Positions 57,438 through 64,000 of a DNA stretch of 64,000 bases are shown here, piece by piece. Source of the stretch: Streptomyces sp. NBC_01775 (lineage in GTDB: Bacteria > Actinomycetota > Actinomycetes > Streptomycetales > Streptomycetaceae); contig NZ_CP109104.1 in NCBI RefSeq assembly GCF_035917675.1, positions 7,626,001 to 7,690,000 on the forward strand, written 5' to 3'. The notes under the pieces are model-generated. The model saw only the letters and a program-made list of their open reading frames with translations, did no database searches and was not told the origin of the DNA. The position numbers and the translations under genes are program-made. How positions within the stretch are numbered: position 1 is the stretch's first letter; each line of letters begins with the position of its first letter.

Positions 57438-57574
57438 GCTCAGTCCCGGCGCGTCGGCCAGTACGACGAGCGCCGCCGCACCACTGCGGCTGGTGCCAGC
57501 GGCGGCAGCCGGACGCGGAACGGGGTACCAGAACGCGGTAGCAGAAGTGGGCCACCGTGTGTGAAGCTCCGGTC

Positions 57575-58144
57575 ATGGACGAGCGGGCCACGGCCGACTG
57601 GGAAGCACACGTCGCCGACACGTGGGCGACAATCGACGAGATCACCGACGCGCGGGGCGGCAGCGGCTTCCGCGCCGTCATCGAGGAACTGGCCGCCGAA
57701 CTGCCACCCGGCAGCGCCGTCGCCGACTTCGAGCGGGCCTCTTCGTTCGACTCGACGGGGCATCCGGACCGTGCCGTACCCCTCTACCGCGAGGCGCTGC
57801 GCATCGGGCTGACAGGCGAGCGCCGCCGCCGCGCGGTCATCCAGCTGGCCAGCTCGCTGCGTAACCTCGGCCATCCGCAGGAGAGTGTCGCCCTGCTGCG
57901 GGCGGAGCTGGAGGCCGGATCCGACCCGCTCGACGACGCCGTACGCGCCACCTTGGCCCTCGCCCTCACGGACCTGGGCCAGGCCCGTGAGGGAGTCTCG
58001 CTCCTTCTGCTGTCGCTGGCCCCCCATCTGCCGCGCTACCAGCGCTCGATGGCCAACTACGCCCGTGTGCTGACGGCTCCGCCGGAGCCCGGTCCCGCAC
58101 TCGCGCAAGAGAAAGACCCGCAAGCAGACCGGAGTTTGCCGTAG
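57575..58144 (+). CDS. Tetratricopeptide-repeat protein
   Basis: This is a 189-aa soluble helical protein of the streptomycete TPR_5-like type: VADFERASSFDSTGHPDRAV, PLYREALRIGLTGERRRRAV, SSLRNLGHPQESVALLRAEL and TLALALTDLGQAREGVSLLL form two to three TPR units. It probably mediates protein contacts; no partner is evident. ATG 57575 is used; GTG 57557 is possible. The last 20 residues (GPALAQEKDPQADRSLP) look like read-through into inverted VOC sequence, so the 3' end may be a rearrangement junction. Confidence 0.75.
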   Translation: MDERATADWEAHVADTWATIDEITDARGGSGFRAVIEELAAELPPGSAVADFERASSFDSTGHPDRAVPLYREALRIGLTGERRRRAVIQLASSLRNLGHPQESVALLRAELEAGSDPLDDAVRATLALALTDLGQAREGVSLLLLSLAPHLPRYQRSMANYARVLTAPPEPGPALAQEKDPQADRSLP

Positions 58145-58494
58145 GCGTTCGGCACCTGGTTCGGGCCCGAGAGGATCTCTCCGCCGCGCGCTTTCAGGGC
58201 CCGCACCCCATCCAGGTCGTCGACGAGCACGGTGTTCTGGACGTCCCGGAACGGGGCGAGGGCCTCGTCGGTGCCCGCGACAAGCAGGAAGCCGCCGATG
58301 CTCGCCACCTCCACACCGCCGTAGGTGAAGCGCCTCCCGCTCGCGGGCATCACGTCCACGCACATCAGCGGGAAGACCCGGCTGGTGACCCTGCGCCGGA
58401 ACGAACTCGGCCTCCGCTTCCCCTCCGGCACAGTGCACCGGGCGCCAATTTCGGAGAATCGCGGAGCGTATCTCGCTTCGTCGAGCTGTTTCAC
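58057..58494 (-). pseudogene. VOC-family gene, damaged at both ends
   Basis: The middle (GGVEVASIGGFLLVAGTDEA, LAPFRDVQNTVLVDDLDGVR, ARGGEILSGPNQVPN) is a good glyoxalase/VOC half-domain. The usual C-terminal RNLTVRHPDG-VEYVE end is replaced by unrelated sequence after VPN (about 58147), and the N-terminal 45 residues do not resemble the family. It overlaps the 3' end of the TPR gene on the opposite strand. Probably a relic. Confidence 0.55.
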
Positions 58495-58546
58495 CGTAGG
58501 TCCGGGAGCGGTTGAGAGGCAAAGACGAAAAGTGAGCAGGTGCTAA

Positions 58547-59403
58547 GAGGTCATCTCATTTGGCTGGGTCGGTAGTCTGTCGGTCGTGGTGGGGATCGTT
58601 GAGCGGCTGGTGCCGGATGAGTTGTGGGAGTTGTTCCAGCGAGTGGTGCCGGAGGTACCGGCAAGGCCGCAGGGTGGTGGCCGTCGTCGGCACGGCGACC
58701 GGGAAGTGCTGGCCGCAATCGTGTTCGTGGCGACGTCCGGCTGTACCTGGCAGCAGGTGCCCGCAGCGTCTTTTGGGCCGTCCGGTGCCACGGTCCACCG
58801 CCGCTTCACTGAATGGTCGAAGGCCAGAGTGTGGGCGAAGCTCCACCGCCTGGTCCTCGACGAACTCGGCTCTCGCGGTGACCTGGACTGGTCCCGATGC
58901 GCGGTCGACTCGGTGAACATGCGCGCCCTGAAAAGGGGGACCTGACAGGTCCGAATCCTGTCGACCGGGGTAAGTACGGCTCGAAGATCCACTTGATCAC
59001 CGAGCGGACCGGTCTGCCCCTGTCGATCGGGATCTCAGGGGCGAACCTGCACGACAGCCAGGCACTGATCCCTCTGGTCAAGGGCATACCGCCGATCTGC
59101 TCCCGCCGCGGCCCCCGGCGCCGCCGACCGGGCAAGCTCCACGCGGACAAGGGCTACGACTACTCCCACCTGCGACGCTGGTTACGCGAGCGCGGCATCA
59201 CCCACCGCATCGCGCGCAAGGGAATCGAGCCCTCACAGCGACTGGGCCGCCATCGCTGGACCATCGAGCGCACCATGTCCTGGTTGGCCGGCTGCCGACG
59301 CCTCCACCGTCGCTACGAGCGCAAAGCCGAACACTTCCTCGCCTTCACCAGCATCGCCTGCACCCTCATCTGCTACCGCAGACTGGCCAAATGAGATGAC
59401 CTC
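58547..59403 (+). mobile_element. Complete IS5-family insertion sequence, 857 bp
   Basis: The ends are perfect 18-bp inverted repeats GAGGTCATCTCATTTGGC (58547-58564) and its complement (59386-59403). A TAA trinucleotide flanks both sides (58544-58546 and 59404-59406), the expected 3-bp target duplication. The element carries one transposase in two overlapping frames. It looks intact and probably recently mobile. Confidence 0.92.
58586..59394 (+). CDS. IS5-family transposase, two frames joined by -1 frameshift
   Basis: Frame 1 (58586-58945, 119 aa) encodes the HTH part: VERLVPDELWELFQRVVPEV, SGCTWQQVPAASFGPSGATV and the first catalytic Asp in DWSRCAVDSVNMRALK. Frame 2 (from about 58937 to 59394) is -1 relative to it: GDLTGPNPVDRGKYGSKIHL, the second Asp in HADKGYDYSHLR and the final Glu in HRWTIERTMSWLAGCRRLHR. 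AAAAGGGGG at 58931-58939 is a slippery run, directly followed by the hairpin GGACCTG-A-CAGGTCC that contains the frame-1 stop. Programmed -1 frameshifting is typical of this IS group and rejoins the full protein. Confidence 0.88.
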
Positions 59404-59408
59404 TAAAG

Positions 59409-59428
59409 GGGTTGCCTATAGGCAACCC
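59409..59428. promoter_or_regulatory. 20-bp perfect palindrome next to the IS
   Basis: GGGTTGCCTATAGGCAACCC is completely self-complementary, followed at once by GGTAACC, also a palindrome. It lies 2 bp after the target duplication and about 200 bp past the end of the IclR gene. It could be a strong operator, a terminator stem or an IS-independent recombination site. Confidence 0.45.
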
Positions 59429-59630
59429 GGTAACCAGGTGGGGCGGTGCGCGGTGTGACCGCGATGGTCGCGGAAAGACCTGTCGTCTGCTCCGGTGGGC
59501 CGAGCCGAACAATGTGGCACATCGAGCCGTCTTTGCGGCACCTATTGCGCGACTATTGATAGCCGGAACCACCAGCACGTCGTGTTCCGGTACAGCACCC
59601 CCCACCAGGACGAAGGGCTCAGGCTGCGCC

Positions 59631-60389
59631 CTAACCGAGCCGCGTGCCGAGTTCGGTGGCGGCGGCGATGACAGCGCCGCTGAGGAGGGCGAGTTTGGCG
59701 TCGGTCCGCCTCGCCGGGCCGGATACAGACAGCGCACCGCAGGCCACGCCCTGCCGGTTCCGTACCGGGGCGGCCACCGCGCAGAGGTCCCGTTCGCTTT
59801 CCTCCATGTTGGTGGCATAGCCGGTCTCCCTTACCTTCTCGAGCTCGGCCTCGAGCGCCCGGCGTGTGCTTACCGCGTGCTCGGTTCCGCCTCGCAGCCG
59901 CGCGCCCGGATAGCGGCGCCGCAACTCTTCGCGGGAAAGCTCGGCGAGCAGAGCTTTCCCTGCGGCAGACGCGTGCGCCTGGCCTCGCTGCCCGGTACGC
60001 AGCCCGGCACGGATCACCTGCTGGCTCTCCACACCTTCGATGAAGACGGTCTCTGTGCCTTCCAGTACGAGCAGATGCGCGGTCTCGGAGGTGTCTTCGA
60101 CGAGCTTTTCCAGCAGGAGACGCGCTTCGTCGCGGAGGGAGACTGCCCCCATCACGGCGATACCGAGCCTGGCCAGAGCGGGCCCAGGTCCGTAGCCCTT
60201 GGTCTGGGCGTCCTGGCGGAGCAGGTCGCGGGCCTGCAGGGTGGTCAGCATCCGATGGGCGGTCGACCTGGCCACCCCCAGCTCGGCGGACACGTCTGCG
60301 ACTCGCAACGACGGCTTGTCCACCAGCATCAGCAGGATCCGCGCCGCGTTGTCGATCGATTCCACAGGGTAGGCGGCTGACACTGCCAC
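59631..60389 (-). CDS. IclR-family transcriptional regulator
   Basis: This is a 252-aa regulator. The N-terminal winged helix (about 8-65) reads SIDNAARILLMLVDKPSLRV, ADVSAELGVARSTAHRMLTT. The C-terminal effector domain (about 80-250) has GTETVFIEGVESQQVIRAGL, GQAHASAAGKALLAELSREE and GYATNMEESERDLCAVAAPV. IclR proteins respond to aromatic or short-chain acid effectors. It is divergent from a four-gene catabolic operon, and repeated GCAGAAC motifs in the 384-bp gap are its likely binding sites. Confidence 0.93.
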   Translation of the reverse strand: MAVSAAYPVESIDNAARILLMLVDKPSLRVADVSAELGVARSTAHRMLTTLQARDLLRQDAQTKGYGPGPALARLGIAVMGAVSLRDEARLLLEKLVEDTSETAHLLVLEGTETVFIEGVESQQVIRAGLRTGQRGQAHASAAGKALLAELSREELRRRYPGARLRGGTEHAVSTRRALEAELEKVRETGYATNMEESERDLCAVAAPVRNRQGVACGALSVSGPARRTDAKLALLSGAVIAAATELGTRLG

Positions 60390-60773
60390 AACCCCTCCAT
60401 CCCGCCGTCGCCACTACGACTGTTCTGGTGATTGAACTACATTTCGCCAGCCAGAATAGTCGCAGTCCTCCCCGGCGTCTGCGCGTCTCGGCGGATCTCG
60501 CGAAGCGGTCCGCAGCTTGTTGGCGGCACGTTACGGCGCCGCCGGGGGCACCCGAGCCGCCTCCGAGCACTTCCGCGAGCGGGTTGGGGGGTCCTTCTCG
60601 CCGGCCGGAGTCGCCACCGTGGCCACCGTTCCACCAATGTGCCGCCCGTCTTACGTTCTGCTGAGAAGACCATCATCCGTCTAGCAGAACACATCACCAT
60701 TGACTGCGCACCGGAGCCGGGTTACCTTGCAGAACATGATCTGCCCAGCAGAACACTCTCCAGGAGGAGCGGC
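60390..60773. other. Divergent promoter region, IclR gene and catabolic operon
   Basis: No gene is seen in 384 bases. The right third contains four copies of a GCAGAAC-type motif (60655-60754) and the AGGAGG ribosome site at 60762-60767. The left two thirds show nothing distinctive. Confidence 0.55.
60655..60754. promoter_or_regulatory. Array of IclR-type binding motifs
   Basis: GTTCTGCT (60655-60662) and AGCAGAAC (60683-60690) form an inverted pair; GCAGAACA (60729-60736) with TCTGC (60740-60744) forms a second, and AGCAGAAC recurs at 60747-60754. The last two lie within 50 bp of the operon start codon. Repeated, symmetric sites match how IclR regulators bind as tetramers. Confidence 0.6.
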
Positions 60774-61352
60774 GTGACGCCCTCAACGCCGTCCGTCGCG
60801 GAACTCGGCCATGTGGGCCTGCGCTGTCACGACGTGGGTCGGCAGCTGGCGTTCTACACCGGCGTGCTCGGACTGACGGTCACCGACCATGACGAGCGGC
60901 TGGGCATCTGGTTCCTGTCCGCCCGGCCGGACACCGAACATCACGAACTGCTCCTGGCCGAGGGGCGGGACGCGCCGGTCGGCAGCAAACTCATCCAGCA
61001 GGTGTCGTTCCGGTGCGCGCGCTTCGAGGACGTCCTCGGCTTCCATCGGCGTTTCCGGGAGCACGACGTCCGGCTCGACATGATCGTCTCGCACGGCAAT
61101 GCCGTCGGCGTCTACTTCTACGACCCGGAGGGCAACCGGTGCGAGGTCTACTGGCAGACCGGGCTCGCGGCACGTCAGCCCTTCGTCGAGCACATCGACA
61201 TCGAGACCGATCCCGAGGAACTGCTGGACGCCATCCGGGCTTCGGTCGAGCGCTACGGCGCGACGGGTTTCACCGAGGAAAGTTATCGCGCCTGGACGCG
61301 CGAACAAGCGGTGGCAGCCGATGGCGCCGCAGACAAGGAGGTAAGGCGGTGA
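60774..61352 (+). CDS. VOC-family extradiol dioxygenase-like protein
   Basis: This is a 192-aa protein. It has metal-ligand candidates at His in ELGHVGLRCHDVG, His in TEHHELLLAEG and Glu in DPEGNRCEVYW, the H-H-E triad of type I extradiol (catechol 2,3-type) dioxygenases. YTGVLGLTVTDHDERLGIWF opens the second strand set. It is shorter than two-domain catechol dioxygenases, so it is a single-module ring-cleavage enzyme or an isomerase of the same fold. GTG 60774 has AGGAGG upstream. First gene of an operon with hydrolases and a reductase. Confidence 0.85.
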   Translation: MTPSTPSVAELGHVGLRCHDVGRQLAFYTGVLGLTVTDHDERLGIWFLSARPDTEHHELLLAEGRDAPVGSKLIQQVSFRCARFEDVLGFHRRFREHDVRLDMIVSHGNAVGVYFYDPEGNRCEVYWQTGLAARQPFVEHIDIETDPEELLDAIRASVERYGATGFTEESYRAWTREQAVAADGAADKEVRR

Positions 61353-62332
61353 AGTTCGTTCGCTACGCGGACGGGCCGTCCGCACGCGTCGGCGTGGTGG
61401 ACGGTGACCTGGTCCGGGTCATCGACGGTCCGGCAGACCTGCTGCCTCTCATCGAGGCCGGCGAGGCCGAGTTGCTCGCGGCCGGACGGACCGCGCTCCG
61501 ACGCGGCGCGACCGTGCCGCTGCCGGACATCGTTCCTCTGTCGCCGATCGCGACGCCTCCGACCGTCCGCGACTTCTACGCCTTCGAACAGCATGTCCGG
61601 GCAGGGCGCGCCTGGCGGGGCCTCGAGATGGAACCGGACTGGTACGAGCTGCCCGTCTTCTACTTCTCCAACCCCTACGCCGTGATGGGCTGCGGCCCGG
61701 TGCCGATGACGCCGGGTGCGGAGCGTTTCGACTTCGAGCTGGAGGTCGCCGCGGTGGTGGGGCGCGGCGGCCGGGACCTGACCGTCCAGGACGCCGAACA
61801 CACCATCGCCGGTTACTGCGTGCTCAACGACTGGAGCGGCCGGGACGTTCAGCAGCGGGAGATGAAGCTGTCGATGGGGCCGGTGAAAGGCAAGGACACC
61901 GCCACGAGCCTCGGCCCGTACTTCGTGACCCCGGACGAGATCGCCGACTTCCGCGAGGGCAACGGATACCGTCTCGAAATGACCTGCACGGTCAACGGCG
62001 CCCCCTACTCCCGCGCCCTGTGGTCTGACATCCACTGGTCGTTCGGCGAAATGATCGCCTACGCCTCCCGCGGCGCCGAAGTGAGGCCCGGCGATGTGAT
62101 CGGCTCCGGCACCTGCGGCACCGGCTGCGTCCTGGAACTCTCCCGCACTCACGACTCGGCGACCTACCCCTGGTTGCAGCCGGGCGACGAGGTCGTCGCG
62201 GCGATCGAAGGTCTCGGCGAGTTGCGCAATACCGTCACCGAGGCGGCGCCGGTCATTCCGTTGCGAACCCGGGGCGCGACAGCGCAGGAGGACGGAACAC
62301 GACCGCGCTTCACCGACGAAGCCGCGCTCTGA
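61349..62332 (+). CDS. Fumarylacetoacetate hydrolase-family protein
   Basis: This is a 327-aa FAH-fold enzyme. The N-terminal domain (about 1-70) is followed by the catalytic barrel: metal ligands E130 and E132 (FDFELEVAAVV) and D161 (LNDWSGRDVQQREM), and candidate catalytic H82 (EQHVRAGRAW). MKLSMGPVKGKDTATSLGPY and GTCGTGCVLELSRTH complete the signature. Members hydrolyse C-C bonds in acylpyruvates, or act as hydratases or decarboxylases after meta cleavage. GTG 61349 overlaps the dioxygenase stop and has AAGGAGGT upstream. Confidence 0.9.
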   Translation: MKFVRYADGPSARVGVVDGDLVRVIDGPADLLPLIEAGEAELLAAGRTALRRGATVPLPDIVPLSPIATPPTVRDFYAFEQHVRAGRAWRGLEMEPDWYELPVFYFSNPYAVMGCGPVPMTPGAERFDFELEVAAVVGRGGRDLTVQDAEHTIAGYCVLNDWSGRDVQQREMKLSMGPVKGKDTATSLGPYFVTPDEIADFREGNGYRLEMTCTVNGAPYSRALWSDIHWSFGEMIAYASRGAEVRPGDVIGSGTCGTGCVLELSRTHDSATYPWLQPGDEVVAAIEGLGELRNTVTEAAPVIPLRTRGATAQEDGTRPRFTDEAAL

Positions 62333-63414
62333 TGGACACTCCCGTATCGGTGGAGGACCCGGCCAAGCTTCGGGCCGCGTTGCTGCGTGCCATGCCGATG
62401 TCCCGAATGCTCGATTACGGCATGGACCACGGAGACGCCGTCCACCTGGCCAACGCGGCCGTCTCGGAACCGTGGCACGAGGTCGCGACTCGCCTGGCCG
62501 AGGCGCAGTCGACCCGCGCGGAGGCGACCGCCGACCGCGGTGATGTCGAGACCGCGGTCGCGTGCTATCGCCGGGCGACGGCCTCCCTGATCTTCGCGCA
62601 GATGGCTTTCAACACCGACCACCCGGCCAAACGCGCGCTCTACGTCCGGCTCACCCGGGCCTACCAGGCCGCGGCCGAACTCGACACCGAGTCGCGCGTG
62701 GAGCGGCTGTCGATCCCCTTCCGGCAGAGCCACTGCACCGCCTGGTTCGTGAGTCGCTCCGGCGCTCGCCCCGGCCCCACGGTGGTCATTGTCGGCGGGC
62801 AGAGCGGTTGGGGCCCGGCCTTCCATCAGCAGGCCGAAGCCCTGGTCCGACGGGGACTGTCCGCTGTCCTGCTCGAAACACCGGGCCAGGGTGATACGCG
62901 CATGGCCGGCGGACTCCACCTCGACGGGACCGTCGACCGAGCTTTCAGCGCTGCCCTCGACGCCGTGCGTGCCCGTACCGGCTACGACGGCCGGTACGGG
63001 GTGTGGGGAAACAGCTTCGGTGGACTGCTCGCCGCCCGCGCCGCGGTGCACGACAGCCGCTTCGGCGCGTGCTGCGTCAACGGGGCCACCGCGAAGCCGG
63101 AGCCACTGCCGTTCCGGACCGCACGCGAACAATCGCGGGCGCTCCTGGGCGTCGACACCGACGAAGCCGCCGCGGCCGTCTTCCGCACCCTGTGGCTCGA
63201 CCCGGCGGTCGACCACACGAGCGCCGCGATGCTCGTGCTGCACGGCGGCAACGACCCGCTGGTCAGCCTCGACCAGCAGAAGGTGTTCCTCGACCTGTCG
63301 GCGCATCCCACCCTGCGGGTCTGGGACGACGGCGACCACACCATGTACAACCACTCGGCCGAGCGCACGGAGTTTGTCTGTGACTGGTTCCGTGCCCAGC
63401 TCTGCCGTGGGTGA
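62332..63414 (+). CDS. Alpha/beta hydrolase, C-C bond hydrolase-like
   Basis: This is a 360-aa hydrolase resembling 2,6-dihydroxypseudooxynicotine hydrolase-type proteins. It has a helical N-terminal domain (about 1-125, with MDHGDAVHLANAAVSEPWHE) and an alpha/beta core: GGQSGWGPAF oxyanion region, LLETPGQGDTR, nucleophile elbow WGNSFGG (Ser228), Asp308 in HGGNDPLV and His336 in DDGDHTMYNH. It probably cleaves a ring-fission diketone. ATG 62332 overlaps the preceding stop by one base. Confidence 0.88.
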   Translation: MDTPVSVEDPAKLRAALLRAMPMSRMLDYGMDHGDAVHLANAAVSEPWHEVATRLAEAQSTRAEATADRGDVETAVACYRRATASLIFAQMAFNTDHPAKRALYVRLTRAYQAAAELDTESRVERLSIPFRQSHCTAWFVSRSGARPGPTVVIVGGQSGWGPAFHQQAEALVRRGLSAVLLETPGQGDTRMAGGLHLDGTVDRAFSAALDAVRARTGYDGRYGVWGNSFGGLLAARAAVHDSRFGACCVNGATAKPEPLPFRTAREQSRALLGVDTDEAAAAVFRTLWLDPAVDHTSAAMLVLHGGNDPLVSLDQQKVFLDLSAHPTLRVWDDGDHTMYNHSAERTEFVCDWFRAQLCRG

Positions 63415-63469
63415 CCCAGAAAAATCCAACACCCGATTCCGAACAGTTCACAGAATCATTGAGGAAAGC

Positions 63470-64000
63470 ATGAAAGCAATCGCCCTCCAGCACTACGGCG
63501 ACGCGGACGCCCTGGAGATCATTGAGCAGTCGACGCCGGCGGTCGCGCCCGGGGAATTCCTGGTCCGGGTCAAGGCAGCCGGAGTGAACCCAGCCGACGA
63601 AAAGATCGCCGTCGGCAATCTCGACGGCATCATGGTGACCCACTTTCCCCTCATCCCGGGCTTCGAGATGGCCGGCGTCATCGAGGCTCGCGGTTTCGGC
63701 GCCACCGAGTTCGAGATCGGCGACGAGGTGATCGGCTTCGTCCTCAAGGACTGGGCGCAGAACGGCGCCTACGCCGAACTGGTTTCAGCCCCGGTCCGCA
63801 CGCTGGCACGCAAGCCGGCGTCCTGGGACTGGCTGCGTTCGGCGTGTCTGCCGCTGAACGGGCTGACGGCTTACCAGGCCATCAAACGCATCAGCATCGG
63901 CGAGGGCGACACCGTCCTGATCCACGGGGCCGCAGGTGGGGTCGGCTCGCTCGCCGTGCAGATCGCCGCCATCCGGGGCGCACACGTCATCGGCACCGCC
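63470..64000 (+). CDS. NADP-dependent quinone oxidoreductase (MDR family), partial
   Basis: The first 177 codons are visible; the gene runs off the right edge. The GroES-like domain has FLVRVKAAGVNPADEKIAVG and GFEMAGVIEARGFG; the Rossmann domain begins DTVLIHGAAGGVGSLAVQIA with the AxGGVG NADP loop. It probably reduces an enone or quinone intermediate. ATG 63470 follows GAGGAAA. It is 55 bases downstream of the hydrolase, so likely in the same operon. It is a paralogue of the gene at 21494-22456. Confidence 0.88.
   Translation, partial: MKAIALQHYGDADALEIIEQSTPAVAPGEFLVRVKAAGVNPADEKIAVGNLDGIMVTHFPLIPGFEMAGVIEARGFGATEFEIGDEVIGFVLKDWAQNGAYAELVSAPVRTLARKPASWDWLRSACLPLNGLTAYQAIKRISIGEGDTVLIHGAAGGVGSLAVQIAAIRGAHVIGTA

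Noticed and set aside
1..64000. tRNA or rRNA genes
   Set aside because: No complete cloverleaf or rRNA-like sequence was seen; sites resembling GGTTCGAATCC (for example near 13021 and 58950) lie in coding or spacer DNA without the rest of a tRNA.
1..64000. CRISPR array
   Set aside because: The tandem repeats found (14, 18, 20 and 21 bp) have no unique spacers and no cas genes accompany them.

Overview
The window is a high-GC, densely packed actinobacterial chromosome segment, almost certainly Streptomyces. The signs are third-position G/C bias throughout, frequent GTG starts, 4-bp ATGA/GTGA gene overlaps, a DUF6479-type small protein, a sugar ABC operon without its own ATPase, and a gas vesicle cluster in the Streptomyces order A-F-G-Y-Z-J-L-S-K. 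It carries about 60 genes. No tRNA, rRNA, CRISPR array or biosynthetic gene cluster was seen.

Layout. 0-5.2 kb: the end of an FAD dehydrogenase, a secreted M4 metalloprotease, a universal stress protein, a sulfotransferase and a mycothiol-nitroreductase-like protein. 5.2-8 kb: a divergent DevS/OsdK-like haem-GAF histidine kinase and its DevR/OsdR-like response regulator. 8-11.5 kb: rhamnose mutarotase, an S4 RNA-binding protein, a SpoIIE phosphatase and a PH-like membrane protein. 11.7-18.9 kb: gas vesicle genes. gvpO is detached and inverted, then come a GlsB/YeaQ protein, a 60-aa ORF and a hemerythrin, then gvpAFGYZJLSK. 18.9-23.6 kb: MgtC-like protein, DUF6479 protein, NmrA protein, quinone oxidoreductase and a GlxA-type regulator. 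23.6-28 kb: a lower-GC, decayed accessory island with three transposase relics, a gene broken at a C11 tract, an Rhs-core relic with candidate orphan immunity genes, and a 14-bp tandem repeat. 28-39.6 kb: glycosyltransferase, sugar ABC importer, epoxide hydrolase, TetR/MFS efflux pair, TerD, a possible structured RNA and an M23 peptidase. 39.7-48.7 kb: a YtfQRT-YjfF-like sugar importer, a LacI regulator and a secreted PA14-GH2 glycosidase. 49-50.4 kb: a short threonyl-tRNA synthetase with a leader hairpin. 50.6-56.8 kb: a MacAB-like export system with a lipoprotein and a two-component system. 56.7-59.4 kb: a decayed patch (frameshifted MarR, internally deleted EamA, broken VOC gene) ending in an intact IS5-family element. 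59.6-64 kb: an IclR-controlled catabolic operon.

How they work together. The first third reads as an oxygen and dormancy neighbourhood: USP, thiol oxidoreductase, haem kinase with regulator, hemerythrin and gas vesicles. This grouping is inferred from families and proximity. The 39.7-48.7 kb block looks like secreted glycosidase plus importer plus repressor, possibly for galactofuranose. The last block looks like a ring-cleavage pathway: extradiol-type dioxygenase, fumarylacetoacetase-like hydrolase, C-C hydrolase and reductase.
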